Below are positions 33,419 through 41,538 of a stretch of 64,000 nt of DNA, piece after piece; the first letter of the stretch is position 1; each line of letters opens with the position of its first letter. The translations under genes were made by a program, and so were the position numbers. The stretch is from Hyphomonadaceae bacterium (GTDB lineage Bacteria > Pseudomonadota > Alphaproteobacteria > Caulobacterales > Aquidulcibacteraceae): the NCBI GenBank assembly GCA_019753105.1, contig JAIELJ010000012.1, forward strand, positions 186,001-250,000, read 5' to 3'. The notes beneath the pieces were generated by a model. That model was not told where the DNA came from. It saw only the letters and a program-made list of their open reading frames with translations, and made no database searches.

Positions 33419-33937
33419 GTGACTTTGATCCTAACCGAGCGCCTTGAGCTTCATTCGCTGTCGCCGGCTATAGTGGCTGCGCTTATCCACGGTGAACTAA
33501 ACACGGCTCGGGCGCTGGCGCCGCAATACGAGATCACCGAGCGGACTTTTTCTGGAGACGCCCACGTACTGCGGTTGCGGAACGAACAACTGATCGCCGA
33601 TCCGTCAGAGGAGCCTTGGCTCTATCGGGCGGCGGTGCTTCGGAGCAGTCGCGAGGTTGTTGGCCGCGTCGGCTTCCACAGCTCGCCGAACGCCGACGGA
33701 ACCGTCGAGATTGGATACGCCACGGCGCCTAAACACCGTCGCCGCGGCTTCGCTCTCGAGATGGCGCGCGGATTGCTGAAGTGGGGCGCCGAGCGTGGCG
33801 CGCGACGCTGCTTGGCAAGTGTTCGCCCCGATAACGAAGCGTCTTTAACGACGATTGCGCACCTCGGCTTTGTCCGTATCGGGGAACAGATTGACGAGAT
33901 CGACGGCTTGGAATGGGTTCATGCGCTGGACCTGTGA
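33419..33937 (+). CDS. GNAT acetyltransferase (RimJ/RimL-like)
   Basis: This is about 172 residues from the GTG that gives M-T-L-I-L-T-E-R-L-E-L, the usual start of RimJ/RimL-type proteins; a GTG at 33392 would add nine residues. It has the beta strand GTVEIGYATAPKHRRRGFAL with the acetyl-CoA loop, and the NEASLTTIAHLGFVRIGEQ segment. RimJ/RimL relatives acetylate protein N-termini, but many act on other substrates. Confidence 0.82.
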   Translation: MTLILTERLELHSLSPAIVAALIHGELNTARALAPQYEITERTFSGDAHVLRLRNEQLIADPSEEPWLYRAAVLRSSREVVGRVGFHSSPNADGTVEIGYATAPKHRRRGFALEMARGLLKWGAERGARRCLASVRPDNEASLTTIAHLGFVRIGEQIDEIDGLEWVHALDL

Positions 33938-33961
33938 TCCGCTCTAGTCGCAAACATTGCG

Positions 33962-34080
33962 AACGTCTCGGACCGGCGAAATCGTGCCGTTGCTGTGTGC
34001 GGTAAGTGACTGGCGGCAATCGAGAGAGTAGGTCACTCCCATAAGTCTTGGCTGCGACGCACGCCAGGGGCCAGCAAGCC
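33962..34080 (+). repeat. Intergenic repeat family, alpha copy
   Basis: It contains CTCGGACCGGCGAAATCGTG, CCGTTGCTGTGTGCGGTAAG and GCGGCAATCGAGAGAGTAGG, then CGCCAGGGGCCAGCAAGC. The last block is diverged. It lies between two convergent genes. Confidence 0.72.
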
Positions 34081-34091
34081 ATCGCCGTTCA

Positions 34092-35243
34092 TTAAAGCGC
34101 CGCAGTCACGATTTGTCGAAGCGCGCGAAATGGTGTCGCTGGACCAACGTCGCCGTTACAGAGCACGGCCATCGTTACCTGAGGCCCCAGGAACGTCTGC
34201 AGGGCGCATGCGAAACCGTTGATGTAGCCGTAGTGCAGAATACTCGGATGTGCGTCCAATGTCGGAGACACAAGCAAGCCGCAGGCATATTGCACATCGC
34301 CATAGCGCGCATCCTCGGGCGAAAACCGATTGGCGCCACTCACGCGCCCGTCGCGCAACCTGCCCGGCGCCATCATGAGAGCGACGTCGCTTGGCCTAAG
34401 CAATTGGCCTCCCAGCAGGCCAGCATGCCAGCGGCAAAGGTCCGTAGCTGTCGAGCGCATTGAACCCGCGCCGCCAGCATCCGATATCTCGAGTAGCGCC
34501 GCATTTGCGAACGGGCCATCGGCGCCGTCGCCGGGCGTGTATCCATTCACTCTATGGGCGACAACATCGCCAGTGTGGTCGACGCTTGTCGATGTCAGGC
34601 CGAGCGGCGCGCAAACCAATTCGGACATGGCTTGAGAGAAAGGAGTGGCAGTCACCGCTTCGATGACCGCGCCGAGCACGATGTAGTTGGCGTTGCTGTA
34701 GAGCCAAGCTGTCCCAGGGGGAAAGTCAAAGGGTTGGGATTGACGTGCTATCTCCTCGGCGAGCGCGACCTGGCTGGGCGCTGCGCCGGAATGGGTCGTT
34801 ACGCCGCTTTCGTCGCTATGAAGTCCTGCCGTGTGATGCATGAGCTCCAGAAGTGAGGTCGCCTGCAATCGTTCCATGAATGGCAGGTAACGTGCGACCG
34901 GCGCGTTGAGTTCGACCCGACCGGCTGCCGCGAGTTTGACGAGCGCCGCTGCCGTGAATTGTTTTGTTAGCGACGCAATTCGAAAAACACTACGCTCGGA
35001 CGTCGCCGTGCGAGTTTCGATATTTGCCATGCCGTAAGCGCGCGATATCGACACGTCGCCCGCGACCGCGATGCTAATCTGAATGCCGGGGCAAGCATGC
35101 GCTTCAAGCGCCTCTGCTGCAGCGGCGTCTACTAGTCTCCTTCTCAAGCGGAGTGGGCGCGCCGATGCTGCGTCTGGCGCAAACACCCACGCGCCAATAC
35201 CCATCGCGCCGCCGCTGATCATGCCCCGTCGTGATAAATGCAT
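34092..35243 (-). CDS. Serine hydrolase of the beta-lactamase/PBP4* family
   Basis: This 383-residue protein has an N-terminal export signal with a twin-Arg-like start (SRRGMISGGAMGIGAW). The beta-lactamase class C-like domain has motif 1 S91-L-T-K94, motif 2 Y182-S-N184 and motif 3 HYGYING near the C-terminus. The family includes esterases, D-aminopeptidases and peptidoglycan-acting enzymes, so resistance cannot be inferred. It is periplasmic. A repeat copy lies upstream of the start. Confidence 0.85.
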   Translation of the reverse strand: MHLSRRGMISGGAMGIGAWVFAPDAASARPLRLRRRLVDAAAAEALEAHACPGIQISIAVAGDVSISRAYGMANIETRTATSERSVFRIASLTKQFTAAALVKLAAAGRVELNAPVARYLPFMERLQATSLLELMHHTAGLHSDESGVTTHSGAAPSQVALAEEIARQSQPFDFPPGTAWLYSNANYIVLGAVIEAVTATPFSQAMSELVCAPLGLTSTSVDHTGDVVAHRVNGYTPGDGADGPFANAALLEISDAGGAGSMRSTATDLCRWHAGLLGGQLLRPSDVALMMAPGRLRDGRVSGANRFSPEDARYGDVQYACGLLVSPTLDAHPSILHYGYINGFACALQTFLGPQVTMAVLCNGDVGPATPFRALRQIVTAAL

Positions 35244-35344
35244 AACAGTCCTTGAGACTCATCGAAGGCCGCTCGATTCCCACAGTGCGCGGTCGTTGTC
35301 AGTAGGCTCCATAAGGCAAGTTTCCGGCGGCCAGTGGTTGCCAC

Positions 35345-35468
35345 CAATGTCGCCTTCCGGCGACAACGCGCCATTGCTGCGAGCGCTAAGCCACTGGCCG
35401 CAATGGAGCGAGTAAGCCGGTCGCAGAATTTGTCGTTATGTCGGGCTCTGGCCCATTCGAGCCGGGTG
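35345..35468 (+). repeat. Intergenic repeat family, alpha copy, well preserved
   Basis: It starts AATGTCGCCTTCCGGCGACA and has CGCGCCATTGCTGCGAGCGC, TAAGCCACTGGCCGCAATGG and AGTAAGCCGGTCGCAGAATT. It ends CTCTGGCCCATTCGAGCC. Confidence 0.85.
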
Positions 35469-35998
35469 CGATGAGCCGAGTTGCGGCTGCCTTGAGGCTC
35501 ATATCTGCCGCTCGCGCCGCCCTTAGAACCACAATGGAATTGAGAAAGCTCTTACTGTGATGTCATGGCCCGCTAGCGTTCCGCTTGGGATGGCGGGTGG
35601 CAGGCATGGACCGGATTGGGCAAGCGGCGGCTTGAAACTTGCGGCGCTGGCTTAACGTTCTGATCGTGCGGCCGCCTGCGCAGAGATTTGCCTGCCGATT
35701 GATCGCCGAAAAGGCAGTTGTCGGCGATCGTAAGCGGAATTGCCGAGCACGGCACGAGCCGGTGTTCTTGAGGTCACTCGGAGCATCCTGCAAATCGCGA
35801 CCGCCGTGGGCTCAGACCCGCTGCCAGCTGCAAACCAAAGAAGCGCTAATCGCAATGCTCGGGATAGGCACGTTGGCGCGCTATTTTAATGGATGCGATG
35901 TGCATCCCTTCTAACCATGCGGTCGCACAGCGCTTGATAGGTCTGGTACACCTTTATTCTCACGATATATGAACGCCGGCAACACTCAGAGGGTTTTC
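35469..35998. other. Intergenic region with a possible repeat fragment
   Basis: No convincing gene is seen in these 530 bases. A possible 5' fragment of the repeat (AAAGGCAGTTGTCGGCGATC at about 35713) is present. Short frames on both strands lack ribosome sites. Confidence 0.4.
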
Positions 35999-37153
35999 AT
36001 GGCGAGCAACGGCTACATCAAGGGGCCCGACGGTCGTTATCGGAGCCTTGATGGCACTCGCTCCGAAGGCATGTTTGGCGACAATGCAATCTACGACCAG
36101 TTTGGCAACAAGGTTGGCGAAGTGAAACGCAGCATACTCGGCGACGTTAGCATAGAGGAAGACTCGGTATTTTTCCCACAGAGCAACAAGGCAGATCACG
36201 TAAGCCAATCCACTGGTGGGGGTGGCGAGTATCAGGCAGAGTTAGCGTTCAAGATTATCGGCGTGGCATTGATTGCGTTGCTGGTGCTTGGGGTTGCTTC
36301 AGCGACATACAATTTCTTAGGAGGCGCTATAGCGTCAGTCTCCAGCGTTTTGAGGCAAACCAGCCGTGTCCAAATCGCTGATGGGCCTAATGCTGAAACA
36401 CCTCGCCCGCCGTCACTCCAGCCTTCAAATGTAGCGGACGCATGGGACCGGGCGCTAGCGGATGACACTTGGGACGCCTATGCTCGCTTTCGTATTCAAA
36501 ATCCTAATGGCGATGATGCGTATCCGTCACTGGAGCGAATGCAAACGAGTTTTCGGGCAATCGCGCCTTACCGACGTTGGTGGATGTTTGCCGGCCGCGT
36601 TGAGAACGATGTGATGGGCCGAGAAGCGCCGCTTGATGACGCACGACTCTCGAATACCACTTATCGCAAAGGGCAACTCATCATATTTCACGTCGTTCCA
36701 ACGGAAGCAGGGCAAAATCCATATGTCGCGACCTGGGTAGAGACCCCATCTCCGCCGCATTTTGAGTTTCTGCCTAGATCAGCGGTACGATCAGTTTCAG
36801 ACGAAGCCTCAGTCAATGCATTGGATGGGGTGCCGATGTATTTGTCGAACCTTCCAGTTTGTCGCACTTCGCCAGAAACGCCGTTCCAGCGCCAAATCAA
36901 CCCGATCGTCGTTCCCGCCTCCGCCAACGGCTTGCAACCCGGCGAGGCTGTTCAGGTGACTTTGGTTTTAGACGAGACTGGTGAGATCGCAGAGATCGTC
37001 GCCGACGGCACTCGCCAGATGCGCACGCCTTCCTTCGCTTCCCTCGCCCATACCTACGTCGAACGCATGCCAATTTCATGCCGACCCGCAGTCAGCGCGT
37101 TCTATGGACCGGTTAGTTGGATGTATCCCATTGTTTTTCAGGCCATAGACTGA
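35999..37153 (+). CDS. Hypothetical membrane-anchored protein
   Basis: This is 384 residues from the ATG at M-A-S-N-G-Y-I-K-G-P, preceded by AGAGGG. The N-terminal cytoplasmic part (about 80 residues) contains GPDGRYRSLDGTRSEGMFGD, a segment with the look of a short repeat-like cytoplasmic motif. One membrane helix follows (IIGVALIALLVLGVASATY), then a large extracytoplasmic domain. The last 90 residues (VTLVLDETGEIAEIVADGTR) recall the TonB/energy-transducer C-terminal pattern, but this is weak. No firm family. Confidence 0.6.
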   Translation: MASNGYIKGPDGRYRSLDGTRSEGMFGDNAIYDQFGNKVGEVKRSILGDVSIEEDSVFFPQSNKADHVSQSTGGGGEYQAELAFKIIGVALIALLVLGVASATYNFLGGAIASVSSVLRQTSRVQIADGPNAETPRPPSLQPSNVADAWDRALADDTWDAYARFRIQNPNGDDAYPSLERMQTSFRAIAPYRRWWMFAGRVENDVMGREAPLDDARLSNTTYRKGQLIIFHVVPTEAGQNPYVATWVETPSPPHFEFLPRSAVRSVSDEASVNALDGVPMYLSNLPVCRTSPETPFQRQINPIVVPASANGLQPGEAVQVTLVLDETGEIAEIVADGTRQMRTPSFASLAHTYVERMPISCRPAVSAFYGPVSWMYPIVFQAID

Positions 37154-37438
37154 AATCAATGACCGCTTTCTATCGAAGAAGCGTTTGATATTGGACCAGC
37201 AGCAGAGCTTCTGATGTTGATCCGCAATGCCAAGCCACGGGGGCACAACGCGCCGATGGACGCAGTGATCTGCAATTCGTGACACAGAAATCCTGCTCCC
37301 AGTGCGCACGAGCCGACCGCATTGGGCTGATAGCTTCACAGCCGCGATGTAGTTGGCGGTTATTTCCTATGAACTGACAGGTCAGGCCCCGTGTGTCGAG
37401 AATGCTCTACAAAGCCGACATCGCCGGCAAGGTGGCCT

Positions 37439-37558
37439 GCGACAGCCATCGGCGAAACCGCGCCGGTTGTGAGCACGCTAAGCCACTGACCGCAATCGAG
37501 AGAGTTGGCCGTTCGTAAAAATCTGTCCGCTGACCACGTTGGCCCAAAGCGGGCCTCC
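37439..37558 (+). repeat. Intergenic repeat family, alpha/beta hybrid copy
   Basis: It starts GCGACAGCCATCGGCGAAAC, has the alpha block TAAGCCACTGACCGCAATCG, then TTGGCCGTTCGTAAAAATCT, which is the beta form. It ends ACGTTGGCCCAAAGCGGGCC. The 285 bases before it hold no clear gene; a very weak repeat-like stretch may lie at 37225-37330. Confidence 0.78.
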
Positions 37559-37591
37559 TCAACTGCCGTCGCTTCTGCCAAAAGATGCTCG

Positions 37592-38263
37592 ATGGAAGTG
37601 ATTATCTTCAGCCTGAAGTACACTGGGCCGCTGCTAGCCTTCGGCCTATGTATTTTCGGTTGGATAAAGGTTTGGTCTCGCCCGGATTACGTTTTTGCGC
37701 TGATCTTTGCCGCCGGCTTGTCGGTCTGTTTCCCGATTGCTGGACTCTTCGCGCCGGCGCAGCCGCCAATCGTCTGGAGTGTAGCAGGCGGCTACATTTC
37801 GATGGATTGGTTCGCATTTTGGGGAACCGTTACCGCTCTGGTGTTCGCGGCGCCCGCGCTAAGCATCGTCGCGATCCGTCAACGCATGGGCATGCGCGAA
37901 CGGTCTGATGACGGTGCAACGGGAATCTTCAGTTTCAAGGGCCGTATGGACCGGGTTGGCTTCTTTATTTCCAGCATGTCCGTTACGGTCGCGTTGGTGT
38001 TTTGGGCCGTTGTTCACGCGGCAGCTGACGCCCTCCTTGGAGATGTTGCCGGCGCCGGGCCCGCCGCAATGGTGAGTGGCACGGGACTTGTCGTCACTCT
38101 GCCAATTGTCATCTGGATCTACTTGGCGGGCTTTGTACGCCGGTTGCACGACATCGGCGCGTCCGCGTGGTGGTCAGTGCTGTGCCTGCCATTGCTCCCG
38201 CTATCCAGCTTGGTTTTGCTATTTACGCCGAGCCAAAGGGGAGAAAATCGGTTCGGGCCGTGA
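37592..38263 (+). CDS. DUF805 family membrane protein
   Basis: This is about 223 residues from M-E-V-I-I-F-S-L-K-Y. Three hydrophobic N-terminal helices precede a DUF805 domain that starts FSFKGRMDRVGFFI. It ends FVRRLHDIGASAWWSVLCLP and FTPSQRGENRFGP, both hallmark motifs of the family. Its function is unknown. The N-terminal extra helices are an addition to the usual short DUF805 protein. Confidence 0.85.
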   Translation: MEVIIFSLKYTGPLLAFGLCIFGWIKVWSRPDYVFALIFAAGLSVCFPIAGLFAPAQPPIVWSVAGGYISMDWFAFWGTVTALVFAAPALSIVAIRQRMGMRERSDDGATGIFSFKGRMDRVGFFISSMSVTVALVFWAVVHAAADALLGDVAGAGPAAMVSGTGLVVTLPIVIWIYLAGFVRRLHDIGASAWWSVLCLPLLPLSSLVLLFTPSQRGENRFGP

Positions 38264-38296
38264 CTCGGCCAATGTCCGCTCTCGAAGGAGAATGAG

Positions 38297-38383
38297 GTGA
38301 GCCGCCGTCATGCCATCACGGTCTGGGTCGTGTTGGGTTTGATTGTCGTGTTCCTCGGCTTTCGCCTTTGGTTTGGGTGGTGA
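38297..38383 (+). CDS. 28-residue membrane microprotein
   Basis: A tiny frame starts at a GTG with a strong GAAGGAG site 6 bases upstream and reads M-S-R-R-H-A-I-T-V-W, then VVLGLIVVFLGFRLWFGW. It is a basic N-terminus plus one membrane helix, 34 bases after the DUF805 stop, so probably the same transcript. The ribosome site makes it more credible than most frames of this length. Confidence 0.55.
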   Translation: MSRRHAITVWVVLGLIVVFLGFRLWFGW

Positions 38384-38388
38384 CCACC

Positions 38389-38430
38389 GAGTGGCCGCTT
38401 TCGGCGAGTTTTAGCCGGTGCCGGAGATTG
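38389..38430 (+). repeat. 5' fragment of the intergenic repeat, rightmost copy
   Basis: AGTGGCCGCTTTCGGCGAGT followed by TTTAGCCGGTGCCGG matches the 5' tip and first block. It is the last trace of the family found in the window. Confidence 0.5.
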
Positions 38431-38449
38431 GCCGAACGACGGAGTTCGC

Positions 38450-38735
38450 GCGCATTCGCGACACTCACGCCGAAGCAACTATAAGCGCGCGCTGGCCATC
38501 GACGAGCAGAGCTTCGGCCCCGATCATCCCAAGGTGGCGATCCGCCTCAACAACCTCGCGCAGCTGCTGCAGGACACCAACCGCCACGCCGAGGCCGAGC
38601 CGATACTCAAGCGCGCGCTAAAGATCATGGAGCGTTCATTCGGATCGGACCATCTCAACATGAAGACGGTGGCCGAAAGCCTCGCGCTCTGTGAATCGGC
38701 AAATGCACAACTGGAGAACAAATCTCCCAAGCATT
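38450..38735 (+). pseudogene. Remnant of a tetratricopeptide (kinesin light chain-like) gene
   Basis: The frame reads YKRALAIDEQSFGPDHPKVA, IRLNNLAQLLQDTNRHAEAE and PILKRALKIMERSFGSDHLN, which are two kinesin-light-chain-type TPR units. The upstream unit continues in a different frame (THAEA) before 38480. No full start is present. This is the 3' end of a decayed TPR gene next to the tRNA-Thr. Confidence 0.65.
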
Positions 38736-38788
38736 TCCCAAGAACTACGTCGTGTTTCCGCAGTGTGGCACTGATAGGCCGCGAAGGC

Positions 38789-38863
38789 TGGTGCCACGAG
38801 TGAGGATTGAACTCACGACCTCACCCTTACCAAGGGTGCGCTCTACCACTGAGCTACCGCGGC
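38789..38863 (-). tRNA. tRNA-Thr (anticodon GGU)
   Basis: This is a 75-base cloverleaf on the minus strand. The acceptor is GCCGCGG/TCGTGGC, the anticodon stem CACCC/GGGTG with loop TTGGTAA (GGT at 34-36), and the T loop TTCAATC. Discriminator A is followed by an encoded CCA. Its 3' end faces the accessory half of the window. Confidence 0.95.
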
Positions 38864-38940
38864 GTTGCCTGAAGCGGGCGCTTCTAGCGCGCGTCGTCCC
38901 CCGATGGAAGCCCGTCGCTGGGTCGCAATGGCGGGCGCCC

Positions 38941-40152
38941 TCAGGGCACAGATTCGGGGGCGGCGCGCCCGGGCGGCGGCGCTGGGGCCGCCTCGGGCGG
39001 TGCGTTGTTGGGGCCCGGCGGCGTTTCCGGGGGCGCTTCCTCTGCCGGCGGCTCATCATCCTCGGCCGCGTTCTGGCCGGCGCCGCCGCCACACGCCTGA
39101 CGGACGATTGTCCACTCGCGCTCATCCATCGAGGGCGGCAGGTCTGGGCGCGCCCGTGCGCGGGCCGCCGCCGCGCGTTCACGGTTGGCCGGGTGTGACG
39201 AGAGGATCGTCGGGAACTCGCCGCGCTCGCGCTCCTCCATCATCTCCGAGAGGCGCTCGAACAGATCGGCGATCGGCCCGGCATTGATGCCCGAGGCGTC
39301 GAGATACGCAAGACCGCGGCCGTCGGCTTCGGCTTCATCGTCGCGTGTGTAGCGGAGGCCGGAGAGGTTCATCGATGCAAGCGCCAGCGCCTGGCCTGCG
39401 CCTGCGCCGCCGAACACGACGTCGAAGAAGATGCCCGCGCCGATCTGGCGGACGATGCCCTGCATGACGTGGTTTTCTTCAATGTGCGCAATCTCGTGCG
39501 CGATAACCCCTGTGACCTCGTCCGGATGCTCCGCCATGGCGATCAAATCGTCGGTGACGATGATCGAGTTGTCCGGCAGCGCGAACGCGTTTGGCATCGG
39601 CGCGTCGACGATCGAAATCCAAATCTCGTCGCGCTGTGGAACGCCGGAGGCCTCTATCATGCGATAGGCGACGCCGTTCAAGATTGCTTCGGCTTCGTCG
39701 CTGTCGTCGCAGATCTCCGATATGGCGTTGACCTGCGCCCAGGCCACATCGCCGATCTGTTCGCGGTATTGGGCCGGCATGTAGCGCGCGATCGGATCGG
39801 CGGCGAATGGCACGCCAACCAGGAAAAGCGCCGCGAGCGACCAAGCGCCCGCCATGACGCCGCCAACGACGCCCGGATGCTCGACGCCCTGCGCACGCGC
39901 CTTGAACAAATGCGGGGCCGCTAAACGCAGAGCCCCCGCGGCGTCCATCTCCAGCGTGAGGCGTTCGCCATTGTCTTGCTTGCGCTGGCGCAGAATGATG
40001 CGGCGGTTGCCGTCGTCGGCGCGGCGTAGCTCGCTGTACACCCAGCTATGGCGCGCGCCGGCTGCGTCGATCGTCAGCGCCTCTTGGCCGAGTTCGACCT
40101 CCGCCGTGTGCACGAGCGCTGTCCGCCCGTCGATATAGCGTCCCTGGATCAT
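38941..40152 (-). CDS. M48-family zinc metalloprotease
   Basis: This 403-residue protein has an N-terminal region of about 90 residues, a membrane helix (GVVGGVMAGAWSLAALFLVG) and an M48 domain with the HEIAH zinc motif. It also has the later DDEAEADGRGLAYL helix with the third ligand Glu, and SSHPANRERAAA. The C-terminal 50 residues are Pro/Ala/Glu-rich. M48 proteases act in membrane protein quality control. The start overlaps the end of the upstream DUF898 gene by 4 bases (ATGA). Confidence 0.88.
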   Translation of the reverse strand: MIQGRYIDGRTALVHTAEVELGQEALTIDAAGARHSWVYSELRRADDGNRRIILRQRKQDNGERLTLEMDAAGALRLAAPHLFKARAQGVEHPGVVGGVMAGAWSLAALFLVGVPFAADPIARYMPAQYREQIGDVAWAQVNAISEICDDSDEAEAILNGVAYRMIEASGVPQRDEIWISIVDAPMPNAFALPDNSIIVTDDLIAMAEHPDEVTGVIAHEIAHIEENHVMQGIVRQIGAGIFFDVVFGGAGAGQALALASMNLSGLRYTRDDEAEADGRGLAYLDASGINAGPIADLFERLSEMMEERERGEFPTILSSHPANRERAAAARARARPDLPPSMDEREWTIVRQACGGGAGQNAAEDDEPPAEEAPPETPPGPNNAPPEAAPAPPPGRAAPESVP

Positions 40153-41267
40153 ATCAGTCCCACGCCCATGTCGAGGTCGAAGGCATCTGCCAAGCTTTCG
40201 CCAGCGCCTGGCGCCGCTATGGTTGGTTGATTGATGTCGGCGAACTTTGGCGTGCCGATCATCACCAAACGATTTGAGATGTACCGCACCTGCATGTAGC
40301 CCGCGAGCGGGGCCAGCAAGCCCAGCGAAAGAATGATCATCGCCCATCCGGCAAGCTGGATGAGCAGAAATGGGATCGTCTTCACACGCAGTTTAAAGCG
40401 CGCGCCGTCGAGCAGAATGAGCGAGGCGATGCGGTTCATGGCGGCCGCGCGATAGGGCGCCCAGAGCGAGTATGCGAGTACGATGGCGGTTAGAAGCGTG
40501 ATGCCGACTGTCACGAACATCAGCCACTCATTCGTCTCGCCATCCTCGTTCGTTGGCGAAAAGATGCCGTACTGGGCCAGCAGCGCGATCAGGAAGCCGG
40601 CAATGAGGAGCGACACGATGTACGCGATGACGAAGCCGAACCAACCAAGCGCAAACGGCAACCAAAGGCCGTGTGTTGGCGACCGGCCATCATCGATGAA
40701 CTCGAACGGTTGATCGCCGAAGCGCGTGTTGTTCCACATAAGCCGCGCGCGGTTGATGCGCGCGACGGGCGTGTACCAGCCGAGCGACAGCTGCTGGAGC
40801 CACCACCACCCCCACGAGGCGGCGGCAAATCCCCAAGCGGAGCCGTCGAGCCCCATGCGGATGCCGCGCCAGCGCGTACGCGAAAGTTGGTAACGCCGCA
40901 TCCAATACCGCGCCGCCGCAAAGAGCGGCACGAGGATCACGTAGAAGGCGAACGTCAGCCAAGCCGCCGAAGTCGGCTCCATCACCAGTGGTGCGATGTA
41001 AAGAACAAAGGTCGCGGGGATGAAGAAGAAGATGAGCGAGATCAGAAAGCCCCGGAAAAGCTCCCAGCCCGTGCCGGTATACTCAAACGAGTCACCCATC
41101 ACCCAGGCGTGCGACCAGATCCGCCGGCGCATGGAGGTGCGCGCCCAAAAGCGGTAGAGCGTGAGCGTCACGATTGTCAGACCGGCGTTTTTGAGCGCCA
41201 GACCGACTGCGTTGAAGAACTTGCCGGTGTGCGAGAAGGGATGCACGTCCGGTGGTTCAGTCGTCAT
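40149..41267 (-). CDS. DUF898 (YjgN-like) membrane protein
   Basis: This 372-residue protein has five to six membrane helices and the DUF898 signatures FSHTGKFFNAVGLALKNAGL, TLTLYRFWARTSMRRRIW and FEYTGTGWELFRGF. It also contains LLWNNTRF-type motifs near HVNRARLMWNN. DUF898 proteins are often next to M48 proteases, as here, which suggests a joint role in the inner membrane. Confidence 0.88.
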   Translation of the reverse strand: MTTEPPDVHPFSHTGKFFNAVGLALKNAGLTIVTLTLYRFWARTSMRRRIWSHAWVMGDSFEYTGTGWELFRGFLISLIFFFIPATFVLYIAPLVMEPTSAAWLTFAFYVILVPLFAAARYWMRRYQLSRTRWRGIRMGLDGSAWGFAAASWGWWWLQQLSLGWYTPVARINRARLMWNNTRFGDQPFEFIDDGRSPTHGLWLPFALGWFGFVIAYIVSLLIAGFLIALLAQYGIFSPTNEDGETNEWLMFVTVGITLLTAIVLAYSLWAPYRAAAMNRIASLILLDGARFKLRVKTIPFLLIQLAGWAMIILSLGLLAPLAGYMQVRYISNRLVMIGTPKFADINQPTIAAPGAGESLADAFDLDMGVGLI

Positions 41268-41321
41268 GATGGTCCCCCGCGGGCCAGACTAGCCTCCAGA
41301 TTGCACCGGGTCGATTCGTCC

Positions 41322-41438
41322 ATGCAGGCCAAAACACCACCGCCGCCGCCGAGTTCGCGCGAAAAGCGCCTCGCTGACGCTCTAAAGCGCAATATTCAGA
41401 GGCGCAAAGCCGCGCAAAAGCCTGGCGAAAAGAAATAG
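41322..41438 (+). CDS. Small conserved basic protein upstream of murA
   Basis: This 38-residue frame starts [10 protein letters not shown] and ends with a basic helix [20 protein letters not shown]. Short proteins of this type, rich in Arg/Lys with an [12 protein letters not shown]-like segment, are commonly annotated just before murA in Caulobacterales. It is divergent from the DUF898 gene, and the murA start lies about 100 bases downstream. Confidence 0.6.
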   Translation: MQAKTPPPPPSSREKRLADALKRNIQRRKAAQKPGEKK

Positions 41439-41538
41439 TTTGCTACGGCCATCGGGCCGCCGGGGGCTCGCCTTGCTTACGCCGGGCCGCCACCCCATAA
41501 CCGGCCCGGGCGGGGCGCGAGGGCCACGAAAGACGTTT

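Noticed and set aside
35639-35914. 91-residue + frame in the 35.5-36 kb gap
   Set aside because: No ribosome site, arginine- and cysteine-rich shadow-like composition, overlaps a repeat fragment.
37225-37330. Further repeat copy
   Set aside because: Only scattered similarity (CACAACGCGCCGATGG, GACCGCATTGGGC); not enough to call.
1-38430. Interpretation of the left half as a prophage
   Set aside because: Apart from one short integrase there are no capsid, tail, terminase or lysis genes.
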